Source: Mangrovimonas aestuarii
Lineage (GTDB): Bacteria; Bacteroidota; Bacteroidia; Flavobacteriales; Flavobacteriaceae
Assembly (NCBI RefSeq): GCF_028767185.1
Contig: NZ_JARACK010000001.1
Location: 62,001-126,000 of the forward strand
DNA length: 64,000 bases
Direction of reading: 5' to 3'
Shown here: positions 36,023 to 45,641 of the stretch, piece by piece
How the letters are laid out: every line of letters begins with the position of its first letter
Position numbering within the stretch: the stretch's first letter is position 1
Translations under genes and position numbers: made by a program
The notes under the pieces: generated by a model
What the model was told of the DNA's origin: nothing
Database searches by the model: none
Seen by the model: the letters and a program-made list of their open reading frames with translations, nothing else

Positions 36023-37081
36023 ATGGCTACAAAGATTATTAGCACAGGTGCACATATCCCTGGTAGTATTGAGACTAATGAACAATTCAGTAAGCATGAA
36101 TTTCTAAATACAGATGGTACGCCTTTTAAACACTGCAATACTGTCATTATTGAAAAATTTAAAGCCATTACTGGTATTGGTGAGCGACGTTACGCCGAGC
36201 CACACCTCAATACTTCAGATTTAGGATTCTACGCTGCAGAGGAAGCTATTACCAACGCCAAAATAGACCCAGAATCTCTGGATTACATTATCGTGGCCCA
36301 TAATTTTGGAGACGTAAAGCATAATACTATACAAAGCGATATGGTTCCTGGAATAGCGTCAAGAATTAAGCATAACCTGAGAATTAAAAACCCTAATTGT
36401 GTAGCCTACGACATTTTGTTTGGTTGCCCAGGCTGGGTTGAAGGTATTATTCAAGCCCATGCCTTTATACAATCGGGTATGGCAAAACGCTGTTTGGTTA
36501 TTGGTACAGAAGCATTGTCTCGGGTGGTAGACAAACACGATCGAGATTCAATGATCTATTCTGATGGTGCTGGGGCTACTATAGTAGAATCTGTTGAAGG
36601 TAAAAGCGGCATTCTTTCACACGAAACGGCAAGCTATACTTTTGACGAAGCCTTTTACCTTCGTTTTGGAGGGTCGTATAACCAAACCCACGACCCAAAC
36701 ACTCGATACATTAAAATGGACGGCCGTAAAATTTACGAGTTCGCATTACAGCATGTTCCATCAGCGATGAAATCCTGTTTAGATAAAAGCGGTATACCTA
36801 TTACAGATGTGAAGAAAATATTTCTGCATCAAGCCAATGAAAAAATGGACGAAGCCATCTTGAAACGCTTCTATAAACTTTACAACACCGATATACCTGA
36901 AAACGTTATGCCAATGAGCATCCATAAATTGGGAAATAGTTCTGTAGCTACTATCCCTACCCTATTAGATTTGGTAATTAACAATAAAGTAGAAAACCAT
37001 CAGCTAAACCACGGTGATGTTGTTATATTTGCAAGTGTTGGCGCCGGAATGAACATCAACGCCATTACTTATAGATATTAA
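36023..37081 (+). CDS. KAS III (FabH-like) beta-ketoacyl synthase
   Basis: A 352-residue thiolase-fold condensing enzyme. The Cys-His-Asn triad is present: Cys135 in LFGCPGW, His in FLHQANEKM and Asn in LGNSSVATIPTLLDL. TGIGERRYAEP and SDGAGATIVE are also family features. It carries a longer N-terminal segment (HEFLNTDGTPFKHCNTVIIEKF) than housekeeping FabH, and the GCPGW context differs from the usual ACAG. FabH enzymes start fatty-acid synthesis by condensing acyl-CoA with malonyl-ACP; this divergent copy more likely serves a special lipid. It begins a run with a methyltransferase (16 bases) and a glycosyltransferase (13 bases). Confidence 0.92.
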   Translation: MATKIISTGAHIPGSIETNEQFSKHEFLNTDGTPFKHCNTVIIEKFKAITGIGERRYAEPHLNTSDLGFYAAEEAITNAKIDPESLDYIIVAHNFGDVKHNTIQSDMVPGIASRIKHNLRIKNPNCVAYDILFGCPGWVEGIIQAHAFIQSGMAKRCLVIGTEALSRVVDKHDRDSMIYSDGAGATIVESVEGKSGILSHETASYTFDEAFYLRFGGSYNQTHDPNTRYIKMDGRKIYEFALQHVPSAMKSCLDKSGIPITDVKKIFLHQANEKMDEAILKRFYKLYNTDIPENVMPMSIHKLGNSSVATIPTLLDLVINNKVENHQLNHGDVVIFASVGAGMNINAITYRY

Positions 37082-37097
37082 AAACAGGACCTACAAA

Positions 37098-37625
37098 ATG
37101 TACGAAGGCAAATACCCCCATAAACGCTATAAACATACATTAGACTTTTTAAAAACACATATCGATACTAAAGAAAAAATTCTGGACCTTGGTGTTCGCA
37201 ATCCATTTTCTGAAATTATGGAAAGTGAGGGGTATTCAGTAAATAATACCCTGGGAGAAGACCTTGATATTGACTCTTCAAACATTTCAAGTTCTGATGC
37301 CTCTGTAGTTACTGCCTTCGAAATCTTTGAACATCTTTTATCTCCTTTTACTGTTTTAAAGAATATAAAAGCCGATAGACTTGTTGCTAGTGTTCCTTTA
37401 AAATTATGGTTTGCTCCTGCCTACAGAAGCAAAACTGATATGCGCGACCGCCATTACCACGAGTTTGAAGATTGGCAATTTGATTGGTTACTAGAAAAAT
37501 CTGGATGGACCATTAAGGCTAGAAACAAATGGACTAACCCAACTAAAAAAATAGGCATACGCCCTATTTTACGTTGGTTTACGCCGAGGTATTACATTGT
37601 TTATGCAGAACGCACAAAAAGTTAA
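37098..37625 (+). CDS. Small class I SAM-dependent methyltransferase-like protein
   Basis: A 175-residue protein. KILDLGVRNPFSEIMESEGY occupies the place of motif I of class I methyltransferases but lacks the usual GxGxG, and DASVVTAFEIFEHLLSPFTVLKNI matches motif post-II/III (the EHL pattern of Methyltransf_11/23). A HYHEFEDWQFDWLLEKSGW segment follows the core. It may be a methyltransferase of altered SAM loop or a non-catalytic relative. It lies between the KAS III and glycosyltransferase genes in the same transcript, suggesting a shared lipid or glycan product. Confidence 0.82.
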   Translation: MYEGKYPHKRYKHTLDFLKTHIDTKEKILDLGVRNPFSEIMESEGYSVNNTLGEDLDIDSSNISSSDASVVTAFEIFEHLLSPFTVLKNIKADRLVASVPLKLWFAPAYRSKTDMRDRHYHEFEDWQFDWLLEKSGWTIKARNKWTNPTKKIGIRPILRWFTPRYYIVYAERTKS

Positions 37626-37638
37626 TTGAGATTACTGT

Positions 37639-38481
37639 ATGAACTTCCACATCGTCATACCGGCCCATAACGAAGCGGATTGTATTGGTAAAACCTTAGA
37701 ATCGTTAGCAGAACAAACATTAAAGCCTAAACAGGTTGTTGTGGTTAACGACCATTCTTCGGACGAGACAGCAACTATTGTTGAGCATTTTACCAAAATG
37801 CACGATTGGATACACCTGGTTAATGTTAGTTCTTCGGACGAACATTTACCCGGTAGCAAGATTATTAATGCATTTTATAAAGGCTATAAAGTTCTGGATA
37901 CTGATTATGATGTAATCTGTAAATTTGATGCCGATCTTATTTTCCCTCGTAACTATTTGAAGCAACTTAGCAACCATTACAGCGCTAACTCTAATTTAGG
38001 AATGGTTGCCGGGTTTTGCTATATAGAAAAGAATGGTGAATGGGTTTTGGAGAGCCTAACCAGAAAAGACCATATACGAGGTGCCTTAAAAGCTTACAGA
38101 AAACAATGTTTTGAGGACATTGGTAAACTGAAACCTTCCATGGGATGGGACACAGTAGATGAGCTTTTGGCGCAATATCACGGATGGGAATTATTGACCG
38201 ATGAAAGCCTTCATGTAAAACATTTAAAACCTACCGGTGCGAGCTACAACAAAGCCTCGAAATACCTCCAGGGTGAAGCCATGTATAAACTACGTTACGG
38301 CTTTATTATCACATTTATTTCAGCTTTAAAATTGGCATATAAAAAACGGCAACCAGAGCTCTTTTTTGATTACATGAACGGGTATTTCCACGCTAAGAAA
38401 CAAGGTGTCACTCCTCTTATTTCCGAAACCGAAGGACAGTTTATCCGTAAACTACGTTGGAGTAAGATGCTAAGGCAATAA
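37639..38481 (+). CDS. Glycosyltransferase family 2
   Basis: A 280-residue GT-A fold glycosyltransferase. The N-terminus NFHIVIPAHNEADCIGKTLESLAEQTL and VVVVNDHSSDETATIVEHF bind the nucleotide sugar; CKFDADLIFPRNYL gives the DxD motif (Asp-Ala-Asp). RKQCFEDIGKLKPSMGWDTVDELLAQYHGW is the acceptor-side region. There are no clear transmembrane helices. It is the last gene of the KAS III-methyltransferase-glycosyltransferase run and probably decorates the product of the first gene. Confidence 0.92.
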   Translation: MNFHIVIPAHNEADCIGKTLESLAEQTLKPKQVVVVNDHSSDETATIVEHFTKMHDWIHLVNVSSSDEHLPGSKIINAFYKGYKVLDTDYDVICKFDADLIFPRNYLKQLSNHYSANSNLGMVAGFCYIEKNGEWVLESLTRKDHIRGALKAYRKQCFEDIGKLKPSMGWDTVDELLAQYHGWELLTDESLHVKHLKPTGASYNKASKYLQGEAMYKLRYGFIITFISALKLAYKKRQPELFFDYMNGYFHAKKQGVTPLISETEGQFIRKLRWSKMLRQ

Positions 38482-38688
38482 GCTAGCTTTGAGACTGCAC
38501 CTCACTTTTTATGATTCAAATCATTAGTATTAAATGAATAATCTGAAGCAGATAATATTATATGTATATATTTTAGAATCTGAAAAAATATCAGAAATAC
38601 GGTTAATAAAAAGGTTTACAACAACCAACGCAACCATTACCATAAACTCCATCTATTAGGATTAGGAAACAACTTTACATACAACACC

Positions 38689-39138
38689 ATGAAACATTAT
38701 TGGTCTTTACTTTTTTTAGTGTGTACGTTACTAAGCTGTCAAAACGACGATGACAACCATAACAATGTTTTAACTTGTACCGATGCTGGAGATTGTGATA
38801 AGTGTGTTGTGATTGACGGCACTTTATACGATGAGATAGCTACGGATAATTACTTTATTGCCAATGTTATTATAAACGGTGACTGTTTAGAAATAGAACT
38901 AACCAGTTCCGGTTGTGATGGTAGTACTTGGGTAGTCGACCTAGTTGACTCTGGGGCGCTTTTGGAATCAGCACCACCGCAACGCCTTTTAAAATTGAAC
39001 CTGAAAAATTTAGAGCTCTGTGATGCTGTAATTACACAATCTCATTCATTTAACGCAAGTGAGCTCCAAGAAAGTAATTTCGACACTGTAATATTGAATA
39101 TTCAAGATTGGGGAGAGTCAATTGATTACAATTATTAA
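38689..39138 (+). CDS. Cysteine-rich lipoprotein of unknown function
   Basis: A 149-residue lipoprotein with signal sequence and lipobox LLSC (Cys17). The linker NDDDNHNN follows, then TCTDAGDCDKCVVIDGTLYDE; six cysteines beyond the lipobox could form three disulfides. Strand-like segments (NYFIANVIINGDCLEIELTSSGCDGSTWVVDLV) suggest a small beta-sandwich. No family recognised with confidence. It is flanked by 207 and 202 non-coding bases, so it is probably monocistronic. Confidence 0.82.
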   Translation: MKHYWSLLFLVCTLLSCQNDDDNHNNVLTCTDAGDCDKCVVIDGTLYDEIATDNYFIANVIINGDCLEIELTSSGCDGSTWVVDLVDSGALLESAPPQRLLKLNLKNLELCDAVITQSHSFNASELQESNFDTVILNIQDWGESIDYNY

Positions 39139-39340
39139 TCCTAAGTAAATACTACTATCTGTACTAATCATTGCCAAACTCAATAAATAACGAATTTTCG
39201 GTTTAAAACACACAATGAAATCCCCAAATAACTAGAATGACAATTTCTTTCTACAGAGTTTAATTTGTAACTTTAAGACACTTAATTACAAGCTTCACCC
39301 ACAAACCTACCATCATCTTCTTACTTTTAAATCTATTAAA

Positions 39341-40210
39341 ATGAAGTCCGTAATAATTACTGGTGCCAACAGAGGTATTGGATTAGAAACTACACTAGCT
39401 TTTGCAAGACATGGATATAAGGTTTTTGCAACAATGCGGAATCCTGACAAAGCAACTGAACTCAACCGTAAAATACAAGAAGAGTCACTATCCGTAAAAA
39501 TTTTAAAAATGGATGTAGATTCTGATAATTCGGTAAAAGAAGCCTTCGATTTCATATTTACTGACAATACTTCTATTGATGTATTGGTCAATAATGCCGG
39601 AATAGAGCAGCATGGAACTGTAGAAGAATTGGATTTATCACAATTTAAGAAAGTAATGGAAACCAATTATTTTGGGATTATACGCTGTGTAAAAGCGGCT
39701 TTAAAACCAATGCGTGAGCAAGGCTTTGGTTGTATTATTAATGTATCATCTGTTGCCGGTCATATTTCCAGCTCTCCGTTATCACCTTATTCTGCTTCAA
39801 AATTTGCTGTTGAAGCATTCAGTGAAGCTTTGGCACAGGAAATGAAGCCTCACAACATCAAAGTAGCCATTGTTAAGCCTGGAATTATAAACACAGATAT
39901 GGCGAGGGAAATTGCGGATAGCAAGCACTCCTCTTCCAAGTCTCCTATAACAGAACGTTTTGGAAATCTTTTTAAGGAGTCTCTTAAAACCCCTACTGAT
40001 GCCCATTTGGTTGCAGATAAGATTTTAGAAATTGCAGAAAGTGATTCCTGGAAACTTAGGCATCCAGTTGGCCCAGATGCCATTCCTTTTTTAGAATGGC
40101 GTTTTTCTATGAGTGATGAAGAATGGATTGATTGGAATGCCGCAAATGACAAAGAGTGGTATGACAGTGTTGAAGAATCGTTTGGACTGAATGCTAGACC
40201 CCGTTCTTAA
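39341..40210 (+). CDS. SDR family oxidoreductase
   Basis: A 289-residue classical SDR. Cofactor motif TGANRGIGLE (8-17), NNAGIEQHGTVEE, catalytic Ser in NVSSVAGHIS and YSASK. Thr-Met-Arg after the second strand favours NADP(H). It is longer than usual, with a C-terminal extension (WRFSMSDEEWIDWNAANDKEWYD) seen in short-chain dehydrogenases resembling retinol/steroid dehydrogenases. Substrate unknown. TAACTTTA, one base off the -7 consensus, lies at 39268-39275. No operon partner. Confidence 0.92.
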   Translation: MKSVIITGANRGIGLETTLAFARHGYKVFATMRNPDKATELNRKIQEESLSVKILKMDVDSDNSVKEAFDFIFTDNTSIDVLVNNAGIEQHGTVEELDLSQFKKVMETNYFGIIRCVKAALKPMREQGFGCIINVSSVAGHISSSPLSPYSASKFAVEAFSEALAQEMKPHNIKVAIVKPGIINTDMAREIADSKHSSSKSPITERFGNLFKESLKTPTDAHLVADKILEIAESDSWKLRHPVGPDAIPFLEWRFSMSDEEWIDWNAANDKEWYDSVEESFGLNARPRS

Positions 40211-40328
40211 CAAGAACATTCTATTTAAACAAAATCATCTTTCTTTTCGCTCAATTTACAACATGTAACCAAAGTTACTTTTTATCTGGAATACAATCCG
40301 TTACTTTGTATCAAATAAAAAAACGATT

Positions 40329-40643
40329 ATGGGAATACTAAGTAGTTTATTCGGAAATAAATCAGACGAGTTAAAAGCACTTTATGAAAACGGTGCTGTA
40401 ATTATAGATGTTAGAAGTGCCGGAGAATATGCTGGAGGTGCCATTCCGGGATCTAAAAATATCCCGCTTCAACAAATAGCAGCTAAAGCAAAGGATATTA
40501 AAAAACTTAACAAACCGGTAATTACCTGTTGTGCCAGTGGAATGCGATCAGGGTCTGCAGCAGGCGTCCTTAAAGGTCACGGCATTGAAGTTATAAATGG
40601 TGGTGGTTGGCTTAATTTAAGCCGAAAACTAGAATTGGTATAA
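40329..40643 (+). CDS. Rhodanese-like domain protein
   Basis: A 104-residue single-domain rhodanese: ALYENGAVIIDVRSAGEYAGGAIPGSKNIPL, then the active-site loop TCCASGMRSGSAAGVL, with the second Cys as probable catalytic residue, and IEVINGGGW. It transfers sulfane sulfur or serves in thiol handling in the cytoplasm (no signal peptide). It is followed by a strong terminator. TTACTTTG upstream, one base off the -7 consensus, may be its promoter. Confidence 0.93.
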   Translation: MGILSSLFGNKSDELKALYENGAVIIDVRSAGEYAGGAIPGSKNIPLQQIAAKAKDIKKLNKPVITCCASGMRSGSAAGVLKGHGIEVINGGGWLNLSRKLELV

Positions 40644-40667
40644 ACCTTTACATAAACTTCTAAAATC

Positions 40668-40708
40668 AAAAGACCCTCACGGTGAATGCCAACGTGAGGG
40701 TCTTTTTT
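40668..40708 (+). terminator. Terminator after the rhodanese gene
   Basis: A 14-bp stem, AAAAGACCCTCACG (40668-40681) and CGTGAGGGTCTTTT (40693-40706), 11-base loop, and a T-run to 40708. It is one of the longest stems in the window. Confidence 0.94.
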
Positions 40709-40945
40709 CGATTTATAACGAATGAAAAAAAAATTCTTTAAAAAAAGCACCAGAGCAAAACGTTACCAACAAGAATCACAACTGATGCTTAAATTTTATC
40801 GATTAATAGCTTAATAAAAGTACAACTATTTCTCATTGAGCCTATCTTTTTTCGACGAATAACAAATTAAAAAGGCAAAACCACAAACACACTAATACAT
40901 TGATTTAAAAAGGGTTAAAAAGAAAGATTAGGATTACATTCGCTT
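40709..40945. other. AT-rich intergenic stretch without supported gene
   Basis: Together with the terminator this makes a 302-base gap between the rhodanese gene and GSCFA. It is AT-rich and contains a 30-codon reading frame (40722-40814) starting MKKKFFKK, with no supporting feature. I see no RNA gene and no clear promoter; both flanking genes converge here. Confidence 0.5.
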
Positions 40946-41893
40946 TTAAAAGGACATAAAAGGATACTTCTCCTGCAGTTGTTGTTGCTTATACTTAAGC
41001 GTTATTAAAAAACGTTGGTGAGCTTCCGATATGGGATTGAAAGGTTTATGCTTTAATCCTTTTTGTACAGTATCTACCATTTTCATTGTTCCTTCTAACG
41101 TAGGATCTAACCACACTTTTTCAAAACGCTCCCATATATAGTTAATCGCAGTAATATTTGGATGAATCATATCTTCGGCATAAAAGCGATAATCCCTTAA
41201 TTCATCCATTAAAATCTCATAAGATGGAAAATAAAATGTATTTTCAACGTGCTCCAAAGTCGAATGAATTCCCGATATCAAATGGGCTTTACTGCGGTTA
41301 TTTTCAACCATCCCATCTTTAATGTGCCTTACGGGAGATACCGTATATATTACTTTTACGTTTGGGTTTAGGTTCTGAATTAAGTTTACAGCATCTCTCG
41401 TTATTTGAGCAACATTTTCTACCGACATAAGCTCTTTTGTAAACTGTGTTTGCGGCACCTTGTGGCAATTGGCTACTACAGATTGACTGCTCTTTTTTCT
41501 GTACACCCAAGCTGTTCCTAAAGTGATTACAACATGTGTAGCTTCCAATAATTGTTTTGAAAGTATACTTAGGGCTTCATTTAAACCAGAAACGACAATC
41601 CCTTTATCTGAATGACTTAATTTTGAATGCGCTTCAAAACAATGCCATTGCTCATTATGAAAGAAGACATCGCTTTCTGTAAAAACTTCTTTATTGGCAG
41701 CACGCTCAAACAATCTTAAAATTGCAAAAGGGTTAAATAATACACCAAAAGGATTAACCTCAGATTGAAACTTAAAATACTTTAGCTTCTCACCTATGTT
41801 ATCAACAAAACAAGAACCCATGAGTAACAACTTTGAGTTGTAGTCAATGTTACACTTTTCTGGATGAATTGGTACTTGGGTTTGAAGTTTCAT
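40946..41893 (-). CDS. GSCFA domain protein (SGNH hydrolase-like)
   Basis: A 315-residue protein of the GSCFA family, named for the motif seen here as LLMGSCFVDNIGEKL; the Ser is the probable nucleophile. VNPFGVLFNPFAI, HVVITLGTAWVYRK and VIYTVSPVRHIKDGM, and DMIHPNITAINYIWERF with the C-terminal Asp/His, follow the SGNH-hydrolase pattern. It is probably an esterase or acyltransferase acting on glycans or lipids; no signal peptide. It lies 44 bases after alaS with a terminator-like hairpin between them, so its own promoter is not evident. Confidence 0.92.
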   Translation of the reverse strand: MKLQTQVPIHPEKCNIDYNSKLLLMGSCFVDNIGEKLKYFKFQSEVNPFGVLFNPFAILRLFERAANKEVFTESDVFFHNEQWHCFEAHSKLSHSDKGIVVSGLNEALSILSKQLLEATHVVITLGTAWVYRKKSSQSVVANCHKVPQTQFTKELMSVENVAQITRDAVNLIQNLNPNVKVIYTVSPVRHIKDGMVENNRSKAHLISGIHSTLEHVENTFYFPSYEILMDELRDYRFYAEDMIHPNITAINYIWERFEKVWLDPTLEGTMKMVDTVQKGLKHKPFNPISEAHQRFLITLKYKQQQLQEKYPFMSF

Positions 41894-41900
41894 AGTATTT

Positions 41901-41928
41901 ATAAAAAATCCCGCTTTTAGGCGGGATT
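41901..41928 (-). terminator. Hairpin terminator after alaS
   Basis: On the minus strand AATCCCGC, a 6-base loop and GCGGGATT, followed by a run of T (41908-41901 read on the complement). It ends 7 bases before the GSCFA ATG, leaving no space for a separate promoter. Confidence 0.85.
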
Positions 41929-41937
41929 ATGTTTTTA

Positions 41938-44550
41938 TTATTGAAGATACGATTTAACATTCGCCAAGGCTTCTGCAATTCCTTCTGGTTTCTTTCCTCC
42001 CGCAGTTGCAAAGAAAGGCTGACCACCTCCACCTCCTTGGATGTATTTACCTAGCTCTCTAACTATCTGTCCAGCATTTAAGCCTTTATCTGCTACTAGT
42101 TCTTTTGAAATATAACACGATAATAGGGCTTTTCCGTTTTGATTGGAAGCAAACAATAAGAATAGGTTATCGATTTGACTTCCCATCTCAAAAGCTACAT
42201 CTTTAATTCCTGCTGCATCTAAATCAACTTCTTTTGCAAGGAACTGAACACCGTTAACCTCAGCCAACTCATTAAATAACTCTCCTTTTATGTTTTTGGC
42301 TTTATCCTTCAGCAGCTGCTCTATTTGCTTTTTAAGGGCGTTATTTTCCTCTAAAATGTTTTCTACAGCACTTACTGCCGACTTAGGATTTTTAAGCTTC
42401 TGTTTTAGCTCATCGAAATCCTTATCTACATCTACAAAGTAATTTTTAACTGCATTATTGGTAATAGCTTCTATACGACGCACTCCAGCTGCCACAGCAC
42501 TTTCTGTATTGATTTTAAAATACCAGATATCGCCAGTTTGAGTTACGTGGGTTCCCCCACAAAGCTCCATAGACTTACCAAACTTGATAGCGCGAACACT
42601 ATCACCATATTTTTCTCCAAACAAAGCCAAAGCACCTTCTTCAATAGCTTGTTGCATAGAGATATTACGTTTCTCCTCTAATCTTAGATTTTCATTGATA
42701 CGGGCATTCACGAACTCCTCGATTTCGTGAAGTTGTTCTTTATCCACTTTAGAGAAATGTGAAAAGTCAAATCTTAAATACTTTGGACTTACCAAAGATC
42801 CTTTTTGCTCAACATGAGTGCCCAACACTGTACGCAACGCTTGGTGCAACAAATGGGTTGCCGTATGGTTACAAGCTGTTAACTGACGTAATTCTGTATT
42901 TACAACGGCCCTAAAAGTAGCATCTAAATGCTTTGGAAGAGTTTTAGCGTAATGTATAATCAGGTTGTTTTCCTTTTTGGTATCTGTCACATAAATTACA
43001 TCCCCATTAGGTGTTTCAATATACCCTTGGTCTCCAACCTGTCCTCCTCCTTCTGGGTAGAACGGCGTTTCGTTAAATACCAATTGATACTGCTCTCCTT
43101 CTTTTTTGGTCTTGATTTTTCTGTAACGCGTTAATTTCACATCAGCGCTTAGGCTATCATAACCAATAAATTCTTCCGATTCGTTTTCAAGTAGCACCAC
43201 CCAATCCGAAGCCTCTACAGAAGATGCTGCACGAGAGCGGCTTTTTTGCTTATCCATTTCAGTAGCAAAGCCAGCTTCATCGATTGTATATCCTTTTTCG
43301 CGGGCAATCAATTGGGTTAAATCCAATGGAAAACCATAAGTGTCATAAAGCTCAAAAGCTTTAGTTCCAGAAACCACATCTCCTTTGGTTTCCTCTACGA
43401 CTTTATCCAACAACAACAACCCTTGTTCTAAAGTTCTCAAGAAAGATTGTTCTTCTTCACGGATTACATTATGCACTAATTGTTCTTGAGCCTTAATCTC
43501 TGGGAACGCTGCTCCCATTTGATGACTAAGGGTTTCAGCCAATTTAAAGATAAATGGCTCTTTTTGATCTAAAAACGTAAATCCGTAACGGATGGCACGA
43601 CGCAAAATGCGACGGATAACATACCCTGCACCTGTATTACTTGGTAATTGCCCATCGGCAATAGAAAACGCTACAGCTCTCACGTGATCAGAAATTACTC
43701 TAATAGCTACATCAACCTTATCATCCTTACCGTAAGCTTTACCAGTGATAGTTTCTATTTCCCTGATTAATGGTATGAACACATCAGTATCGTAATTAGA
43801 CTGTACACCTTGCATTACCATACACAAACGCTCGAAGCCCATTCCCGTATCGATATGCTTAGCAGGAAGGTTCTCCAACGAACCATCAGCCTTTCTGTTG
43901 TATTGCATAAATACCAAGTTCCAGATTTCCACAACCTGTGGATGGTCTTGGTTTACCAATTCTTTTCCTGAAATCTTGGCTTTTTCCTCAGCCGATCGGA
44001 TATCAACATGGATTTCACTACAAGGTCCACAAGGTCCTTGGTCGCCCATTTCCCAGAAGTTATCCTTTTTATTTCCCATCAGGATTCTTTCCTCTGGAAT
44101 AATAGCTTTCCAAAAATCGTAAGCTTCTTGATCCATGGGAAGCTTATCGTCCTCACTACCCTCAAAAACAGTAACGTAAAGAATATCCTTATCTACTCCG
44201 TAAACTTCGGTAAGCAATTCCCAAGCCCAAGCAATGGCCTCTTTCTTGAAGTAGTCTCCAAAACTCCAGTTCCCCAACATTTCAAATAAAGTATGGTGAT
44301 AAGTATCATAACCTACTTCTTCTAAATCGTTATGCTTGCCCGATACGCGCAAACACTTCTGTGAATCGGCAATACGCGATTCCTTTACCTTGGCATTTCC
44401 CAAAAAGTACTCTTTAAACGGAACCATCCCTGCATTAACGAACATCAGGGTAGGATCATCTTTTAATACCATGGGTGCCGATGGCACAATAGCGTGTTGT
44501 TTGCTTTTAAAAAAGTCTAGAAACTTTGCACGTATCTCTTGAGATTTCAT
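41938..44550 (-). CDS. alaS: Alanyl-tRNA synthetase
   Basis: An 870-residue class II synthetase. Motif I to III of the catalytic core are in the N-terminal part ([80 protein letters not shown]). The editing domain has [11 protein letters not shown] and [11 protein letters not shown] (zinc ligands His, His, Cys, His), and the C-terminal DHHA1 domain ends [19 protein letters not shown]. It charges tRNA-Ala and clears Ser/Gly misacylation. Divergent from the M23 peptidase gene. Confidence 0.98.
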   Translation of the reverse strand: MKSQEIRAKFLDFFKSKQHAIVPSAPMVLKDDPTLMFVNAGMVPFKEYFLGNAKVKESRIADSQKCLRVSGKHNDLEEVGYDTYHHTLFEMLGNWSFGDYFKKEAIAWAWELLTEVYGVDKDILYVTVFEGSEDDKLPMDQEAYDFWKAIIPEERILMGNKKDNFWEMGDQGPCGPCSEIHVDIRSAEEKAKISGKELVNQDHPQVVEIWNLVFMQYNRKADGSLENLPAKHIDTGMGFERLCMVMQGVQSNYDTDVFIPLIREIETITGKAYGKDDKVDVAIRVISDHVRAVAFSIADGQLPSNTGAGYVIRRILRRAIRYGFTFLDQKEPFIFKLAETLSHQMGAAFPEIKAQEQLVHNVIREEEQSFLRTLEQGLLLLDKVVEETKGDVVSGTKAFELYDTYGFPLDLTQLIAREKGYTIDEAGFATEMDKQKSRSRAASSVEASDWVVLLENESEEFIGYDSLSADVKLTRYRKIKTKKEGEQYQLVFNETPFYPEGGGQVGDQGYIETPNGDVIYVTDTKKENNLIIHYAKTLPKHLDATFRAVVNTELRQLTACNHTATHLLHQALRTVLGTHVEQKGSLVSPKYLRFDFSHFSKVDKEQLHEIEEFVNARINENLRLEEKRNISMQQAIEEGALALFGEKYGDSVRAIKFGKSMELCGGTHVTQTGDIWYFKINTESAVAAGVRRIEAITNNAVKNYFVDVDKDFDELKQKLKNPKSAVSAVENILEENNALKKQIEQLLKDKAKNIKGELFNELAEVNGVQFLAKEVDLDAAGIKDVAFEMGSQIDNLFLLFASNQNGKALLSCYISKELVADKGLNAGQIVRELGKYIQGGGGGQPFFATAGGKKPEGIAEALANVKSYLQ

Positions 44551-44577
44551 ATAAATCGTTTATTGATAATTTTCCCA

Positions 44578-44617
44578 TTAATGTAAAACAATCCCTATAT
44601 TTGTTTGCTTACATTAA
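44578..44617 (+). promoter_or_regulatory. Inverted repeat framing a -7 box (possible operator)
   Basis: A perfect 9-bp inverted repeat, TTAATGTAA (44578-44586) and TTACATTAA (44609-44617), is separated by 22 bases that contain the -7 element TATATTTG (44596-44603). The expected start point falls at the right arm. The repeat lies between alaS and the M23-MerR operon and is a candidate operator for that promoter. Confidence 0.5.
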
Positions 44618-44669
44618 GCTTTAAAATTCTTGTGATTTTTATAACTGCAAAAATAGTATAAAATAGGTA

Positions 44670-45641
44670 ATGAGTAAGGTAAAATATTATTATGATCCCG
44701 AAACGCTTTCCTATAGAAAAATAGAGCGAAAAAAGCGAACCACAGCCAAGTACGTTAGCTTCTTTTTATTGGCAGCCGCCTTGTTTGCATTTCTTTTTGT
44801 GTCTATCGCCGGACAGTTTGTCGAATCGCCTTATGAAAAGGCTCTTAAACGCGAATTAGCCAACATGCAATTGCAATATGAACTATTGGACAAAAAAATG
44901 GACCAAGCAGAATCTGTTTTAGCTAGCATTGAAGACAGGGACAATAATATCTACAGACTCTACTTTGAAGCCAATCCTATTCCTGAAGAGCAGCGCAAGG
45001 CAGGCTTTGGAGGGGTTAACCGGTATAAAGATCTTGAAGGGTTTGACAATTCAAAACTTATTATTGAAAGCAACAAACGCATTGATAAACTTTTAAAGCA
45101 AATTGTTGTTCAATCGAAATCCCTCGATGAAATCACCAAGTTAGCTGAGGAAAAAGAAAAGCTATTAGCGGCTATTCCTGCGATACAACCTATCAGCAAC
45201 GACGACCTTACAAGAATGGCATCTGGTTATGGCTATCGTACCGACCCATTTACTAAAGTACGTAAGTTTCACTACGGAATGGATTTCACTTCCCCTAGAG
45301 GCACACCTATTTATGCATCTGGAGACGGCACCGTTATCAGGGCAGATAACCGCTCTACAGGTTACGGAAATCACATTCGGATAGACCACGGTTATGGTTA
45401 CGTAAGCCTCTATGCACACCTATACAAATACAATGTAAAAAAGGGACAAAAAGTAAAACGAGGTGAATTGATAGGATTTGTGGGGAGTACCGGTCGCTCA
45501 GAGGCACCTCACCTGCACTATGAAGTATCTAAGGACAAAAAACGTATCAACCCTATTAATTTTTATTACGGAAGTTTGACCTCAGATGAGTTTAACAAGC
45601 TGCTTGAAAAAGCTTCTCAAGAAAACCAATCATTAGATTAA
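44670..45641 (+). CDS. M23 family metallopeptidase, membrane-anchored
   Basis: A 323-residue protein with an N-terminal transmembrane helix (YVSFFLLAAALFAFLFVSIAG, ~28-48), a coiled-coil region (~57-90 and ~130-165) and a C-terminal LytM domain. The zinc ligands are visible as FHYGMDFTSPRGTP (His and Asp) and HLHYEVSKDKKRINP, with YVSLYAHL before it. It cleaves peptidoglycan cross-links or, as in many flavobacterial homologues with coiled coils, regulates other hydrolases. It is the first gene of an envelope operon; its stop overlaps the ATG of the MerR gene (TAATG). Confidence 0.94.
   Translation: MSKVKYYYDPETLSYRKIERKKRTTAKYVSFFLLAAALFAFLFVSIAGQFVESPYEKALKRELANMQLQYELLDKKMDQAESVLASIEDRDNNIYRLYFEANPIPEEQRKAGFGGVNRYKDLEGFDNSKLIIESNKRIDKLLKQIVVQSKSLDEITKLAEEKEKLLAAIPAIQPISNDDLTRMASGYGYRTDPFTKVRKFHYGMDFTSPRGTPIYASGDGTVIRADNRSTGYGNHIRIDHGYGYVSLYAHLYKYNVKKGQKVKRGELIGFVGSTGRSEAPHLHYEVSKDKKRINPINFYYGSLTSDEFNKLLEKASQENQSLD

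Noticed and set aside
39313-39666. 117-codon minus-strand frame opposite an SDR gene
   Set aside because: The SDR on the other strand has all family motifs; the antisense frame is low-complexity and shows no features.
40722-40814. 30-codon basic reading frame in the gap before GSCFA
   Set aside because: Too short, Lys-rich in an A-rich stretch, no promoter, no conserved feature; chance is likelier.
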